Both the position numbers and the translations under genes were made by a program. The notes under the pieces were generated by a model. That model saw only the letters and a program-made list of their open reading frames with translations. It made no database searches and was not told the DNA's origin. Shown piece by piece: positions 60,349 to 64,000 of a stretch of DNA of 64,000 nucleotides. Source of the DNA: Branchiostoma floridae (taxonomy: Eukaryota; Chordata; Leptocardii; Amphioxiformes; Branchiostomatidae); assembly GCF_000003815.2 (NCBI RefSeq), contig NC_049982.1, forward strand, positions 1,509,192-1,573,191, written 5' to 3'. Positions within the stretch are counted from its first letter, which is position 1, and every line of letters begins with the position of its first letter.

Positions 60349-60705
60349 GCCACAGCAAGTAAATTTTATGGATGATATCCTCTGCAGACTGCAAAAATAG
60401 TGCAATAGGGCGAAAAAAAAACAAGATGGGTGGAAAAAAAAACAAGATGGCTACATTTTCAAAAATAGGCACCATGAAGTTGTGATGAATGTTGTAACAG
60501 CAATTAAAGGGACAAAACATGGCATCAGAGCCAACAAGGCATTAATTCCTGTATTCAAGACATCAGGCTACAACACAACATTTTTGCTCATTTTGGTACT
60601 TTATCGCCATGTTGACCATCCCTGCAAAAAAACTCTTTTTTTTCTGAAATCAGGCGAAAATTAATGCGCGCGTTGATGTTATCCATCAAATTTACTTGCT
60701 GTGGC
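60349..60705. mobile_element. foldback element with GGCCACAGCAAGTAAATTT ends
   Basis: GGCCACAGCAAGTAAATTTT then ATGGATGATAT at the left is mirrored by ATGTTATCCATCAAATTTAC then TTGCTGTGGCC at the right. About 300 bp lie between. Confidence 0.65.
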
Positions 60706-60739
60706 CTTAGAAAAACCGTAGCACCAGCTTTTACTATAT

Positions 60740-60815
60740 CAGAGAGAGAGAGAGGTAGACAGACAGACAGACAGACAGAGGGACAGAGTATTGAGAGACA
60801 GAGGGAGAGAGATTC
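60740..60815. repeat. AGAG/GACA microsatellite
   Basis: AGAGAGAGAG, then (GACA)n, then GAGAGACAGAGGGAGAG, just outside the foldback. Confidence 0.8.
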
Positions 60816-61882
60816 TCTAGACAAAACTTATTTATCTTGCTATAGTTCGACAAAAGTTCAATTAAGTGACATTAACAGTTTTTCTTTTGCAATGCCAAGA
60901 CACACATATGTGAATGATGCTAGTTACAATTACTGAAACTAAGCAAAACGGTATGGATAACTGTCATTTTGCTTTACCTGTGTTTGCAGTACATTGTTGT
61001 TTTACGATAGATGTTTGTTTATGTATATACTTAAAAGGACTAAATGCTCATGGATTCATTAGTGCTTTACTCATGTAATCTGTATCCTTATTGTAATTTG
61101 TCTGACCCTTGACCTTTGCCTCATGACCTCAATGAAAGTCAGTAGACCATTTTGAGCCTTTTTAATAAATAACGTTTTCGTGCAAGAGTAACGTTTTCAT
61201 ATACAACTAATCCTACTCATCGTTCAAAATGGTGCAGAAACAGATGAATATTACACCACCAATAAACACACCATCTGTTGTTTAAAAATACCATAATAGA
61301 GAAATAGATAAGAAGTTGTAAAAGTCATCAAAAGGCAATGTCGTGATGTCCGCACACTGCCGTGATTGTTAAGTTATGATCTACTTATTTGCTGAAATAA
61401 TTACCAGTTCCAGCATTAGTTACTCGAGGCAATGCCATTATATGAATATGTCACGCCGTCGTTATCTTTAAGTTATGATCTACATATTTGAACATTTATA
61501 AAATTACCAGTTCCATCATTAGTTACTCGTGCTGCTAGAGGACGGTTCGCATCTTTCGCGTATCGGTGGACAGCTTTGGTAGGTCGGCAGAAAAGCCACT
61601 TTGGGATGGGGTTCAGATGTCAGCTTCATATATCGCCTTTTCCTGCACCTTCCTGAACCAAATACCGGAGGTCAGGCGCGGTGTCAGGGAACTGGTGCAG
61701 GGAACGGAAAGGGAGACACACGATGTCCATCTTCTCGATTAGAACTTCCACCAGGTGCAAAACTAGAACTGAAAAAAAAATTGTGGTAAAAATTGTTTAC
61801 TATGCTATAGTGTCGTCGTAATACTGTTGCAGTGCTTAAAATGTCATCTTAATATATACATCTGTATACCTCTTCCCTCTGA

Positions 61883-61937
<55 letters not shown>

Positions 61938-61957
61938 CGAGAGCGAGAGAGAGAGAT
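61883..61957. repeat. GA microsatellite
   Basis: About 75 bp of (GA)n with GCGAGAGC interruptions. Confidence 0.9.
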
Positions 61958-62354
61958 GATAAAATACAGTGAGGTTTTTGACAATAAAAGCAAAAGCAAG
62001 AAGGAAATGAACCTCAAATATCGGCCACATGTTCATGATGAACATCTGTGTCTGTCCCGGCAGCATCTCGTGGTAAGGTCGGTAACCAGACTCCATATCC
62101 CCGGCGCCTTGCCTGGCCGATGTTGTTTAGTACACGGCGCAGATGTGACGATAACTTCATGTATTATTTACCATATGATGCGGCGCCATTCTTATAACAG
62201 ATTAGACGCAAACTGGTCTAATTTTCCTCCATCTTTTCTTTGAAAGGGAAATTGACGCATTACAACCAATCAATTGTGGATCTGACTAAACCCAATCTCC
62301 AAAGACATTACTTGAATACTGTATTAAGGTGCACTCTCCACTGCATCTGCGCAT

Positions 62355-62454
62355 NNNNNNNNNNNNNNNNNNNNNNNNNNNNNNNNNNNNNNNNNNNNNN
62401 NNNNNNNNNNNNNNNNNNNNNNNNNNNNNNNNNNNNNNNNNNNNNNNNNNNNNN
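62355..62454. other. assembly gap (100 N)
   Basis: A run of exactly 100 N. A left end of the AGGTGCAC MITE family (AAGGTGCACTCTCCACTGC, 62326) runs into it. Confidence 0.95.
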
Positions 62455-62459
62455 ATATA

Positions 62460-62745
62460 TATCAGAAAAGAGTTTCCATATTTTGACATTCTTAATGTAC
62501 GGGATAAATCTCTATTTATGATGCGCCTAGATAAACCCTGTATATTAAACATTCTTTGTTACTATATCTACACCTGTACAAAGAAGCGAGAAGATGTCGA
62601 CAATCCTGTTAGCTTAGTACCTTCAATTAGTTAAATTGTACCTTGTTGTCTCTGCATATGTCTGTTATGTCTGTTATCAGTGATCTGTACCTAGCCCGTC
62701 GAGGCAAGAATGTACAATAAAGGTCTTTCAATCATTATTATAAAT
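62460..62745 (+). mobile_element. LINE 3' end fragment
   Basis: The plus-strand reading FPYFDILNVRDKSLFMMRLD, then ILNILCYYIYTC, then a 3' UTR with CTGTACCTAGCCCGTCGAGG and ACAATAAAGGTCTTTCAATC. The UTR phrase matches 52225-52285, so both belong to one LINE family. Confidence 0.6.
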
Positions 62746-63140
62746 TCAGAAGAACATTAGGGCAAGTCCCAATTATTCTAAGTGTTCTTTTTAATTACGT
62801 CTTTATTAATAATGCCATTAATGCGAAGTGATAACGTATAATTCTATGTTGGCTCCTTTAAAAGCTTACATGATTGTAGATGGTGTTAGCAGAGAGTTTG
62901 GACAAGTCCCAATTATTTCAAGTGTTTGTTTTCACATTCAGTCTGTTTGATAATGCCATTTACTAAAATTATATTTAACTTATTTTATTATCTTGTATGA
63001 AAGTAAATCACGAAATGGCAAACCTGATCTGATTGTAGGATAGATGTACAGGAATCTCAGGTCACCAAGACGATATCACAGAAACATAGTCACGATGGGG
63101 AGCCTGACTATCCTGTCCCCATCAATGCGCTGTACATATA

Positions 63141-63267
63141 ATCTCCAAGCAGATCCTACGGTGCCATAAGATAGTATCAAAGCTGGCCAAGGAGTGTAGC
63201 CGGCCAAGGGAGTCAAACGGGCAGTTTGATACTATACATTATGCACCGTAGATCTGGTTCGAGATTA
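63141..63267. mobile_element. complete foldback MITE of the TCTCCAAGCAGAT family
   Basis: ATCTCCAAGCAGATCCTACG, then GTGCCATAAGATAGTATCAAA, is mirrored by TTTGATACTATACATTATGC then ACCGTAGATCTGGTTCGAGA. The middle carries GGCCAAGGAGTGTAGCCGGCC. Confidence 0.75.
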
Positions 63268-63287
63268 CTGTACATAGCGGTGCGGTT

Positions 63288-63534
63288 TAAGGTGCACACT
63301 CACTGCACTTGCGTCAAGCTTGCGTCACTGTAGGGTTCATTCACTGCGTCACTGTTTTGTTATTTTCTCCATTTTATTTATAATATAGATATGGCACAAA
63401 TGTAAAAGTATGACTTAGAAGGCGACAAAATACAAAAAAAAGACAATTCGTTCTTTATCTCTGATATTCCTTGAGTATCTTTCAAACCCCATAGTGACGC
63501 AAGCTTGACGCAAGTACAGTGAGAGTGCACCATT
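63288..63534. mobile_element. MITE with AGGTGCAC ends, copy 3
   Basis: Left end TTAAGGTGCACACTCACTGC, right end GCAAGTACAGTGAGAGTGCA. The interior (CTGTTTTGTTATTTTCTCC, TTCTTTATCTCTGA) matches copy 2. Confidence 0.75.
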
Positions 63535-63555
63535 AGTTGTCCCCACTACTGCGCT

Positions 63556-64000
63556 GTGCATAGTTACGGGTTAGTGGGGCGTGGCTGTGCATAGTTACGG
63601 GTTAGTGGGGCGTGGCTGTGCATAGTTACGGGTTAGTGGGGCGTGGCTGTGCATAGTTACGGGTTGGTGGGGCGTGGCTGTGCATAGTTACGGGTTAGTG
63701 GGGTGTGGCTGTGCATAGTTACGGGTTAGTGGGGCGTGGCTGTGCATAGTTACGGGTTAGTGGGGCGTGGCTGTGCATAGTTACGGGTTAGTGGGGCGTG
63801 GCTGTGCATAGTTACGGGTTGGTGGGGCGTGGCTGTGCATAGTTACGGGTTGGTGGGGCGTGGCTGTGCATAGTTACGGGTTAGTGGGGCGTGGCTGTGC
63901 ATAGTTACGGGTTGGTGGGGCTGTGGCTGTGCATAGTTACAGGTTAGTGGTGCGCGGGTGAACATAGTTACACCTTAGAGGCGATTGGCTATGCATACTT
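63556..64000. repeat. 31-bp tandem repeat running off the window edge
   Basis: About 13 units of GTGCATAGTTACGGGTTAGT plus GGGGCGTGGCT. Variants are limited to A/G at one site (TTAG/TTGG) and a few degraded units at the right edge. Confidence 0.9.

Noticed and set aside
63556-63960. Regular 31-bp repeats resembling a CRISPR array
   Set aside because: The units are contiguous with no unique spacers, and this is a eukaryotic genome.

Overview
This is eukaryotic genomic DNA, almost certainly from a cephalochordate (amphioxus, Branchiostoma). The coding sequence lies in short exons with GT-AG introns and vertebrate-like families. The introns and spacers are full of truncated LINE tails, foldback MITEs, a deleted mariner and microsatellites. 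Tandem repeats sit across exon-intron junctions; I recall this kind of repeat being reported from amphioxus. Four 100-base runs of N (28714-28813, 41297-41396, 45582-45681, 62355-62454) are assembly gaps.

Region 1 (about 3.9-31.9 kb) holds three tandem genes on the minus strand for small secretory-pathway EF-hand proteins of the calumenin/reticulocalbin (CREC) family. Gene C is at 31687-25488, gene B at 23398-16522 and gene A at 11278-3936. Each resolves into seven coding exons with identical intron phases: a signal-peptide exon, EF-hand 1, a short exon with a degenerate EF-hand 2, EF-hand 3, EF-hand 4, EF-hand 5, and a last exon completing EF-hand 6 and ending in HDEF-stop, the calumenin-type ER retrieval signal. 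The predicted proteins are 259, 256 and 252 aa. All three carry an ACGTGGC (GCCACGT on the coding strand) box about 125-160 bp upstream of the ATG. B and C also carry TGACGTCA boxes. This suggests shared control by an ATF6/XBP1-type ER stress factor.

Region 2 (33.3-44.5 kb) holds two tandem minus-strand genes, D (36404-33317) and E (44476-40683). They encode glycine N-acyltransferase-like (GLYAT family) proteins of 287 and 285 aa, in five coding exons each with matching phases.

The most striking signal is a set of minisatellites made of exon-intron junctions. At least nine arrays in A, B, C and E (none seen in D) repeat the first or last part of a coding exon together with the adjacent splice site, leaving one intact exon and up to about 16 partial decoys. 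One more junction copy in gene C flanks a 0.6-kb CA repeat, and a 23-bp array starts at the stop codon of gene B.

Region 3 (45-64 kb) and the spacers are mostly mobile-element debris. They include two copies of a 3.1-3.3 kb element (12473-15790 and 45187-48260), LINE 3' tails on both strands, three copies of a MITE with AGGTGCAC ends, several long foldbacks, and a 31-bp satellite at the right edge. I found no convincing host gene after 44.5 kb apart from one 191-codon ORF of unknown nature at 55353-55928. I saw no rRNA, tRNA or CRISPR.
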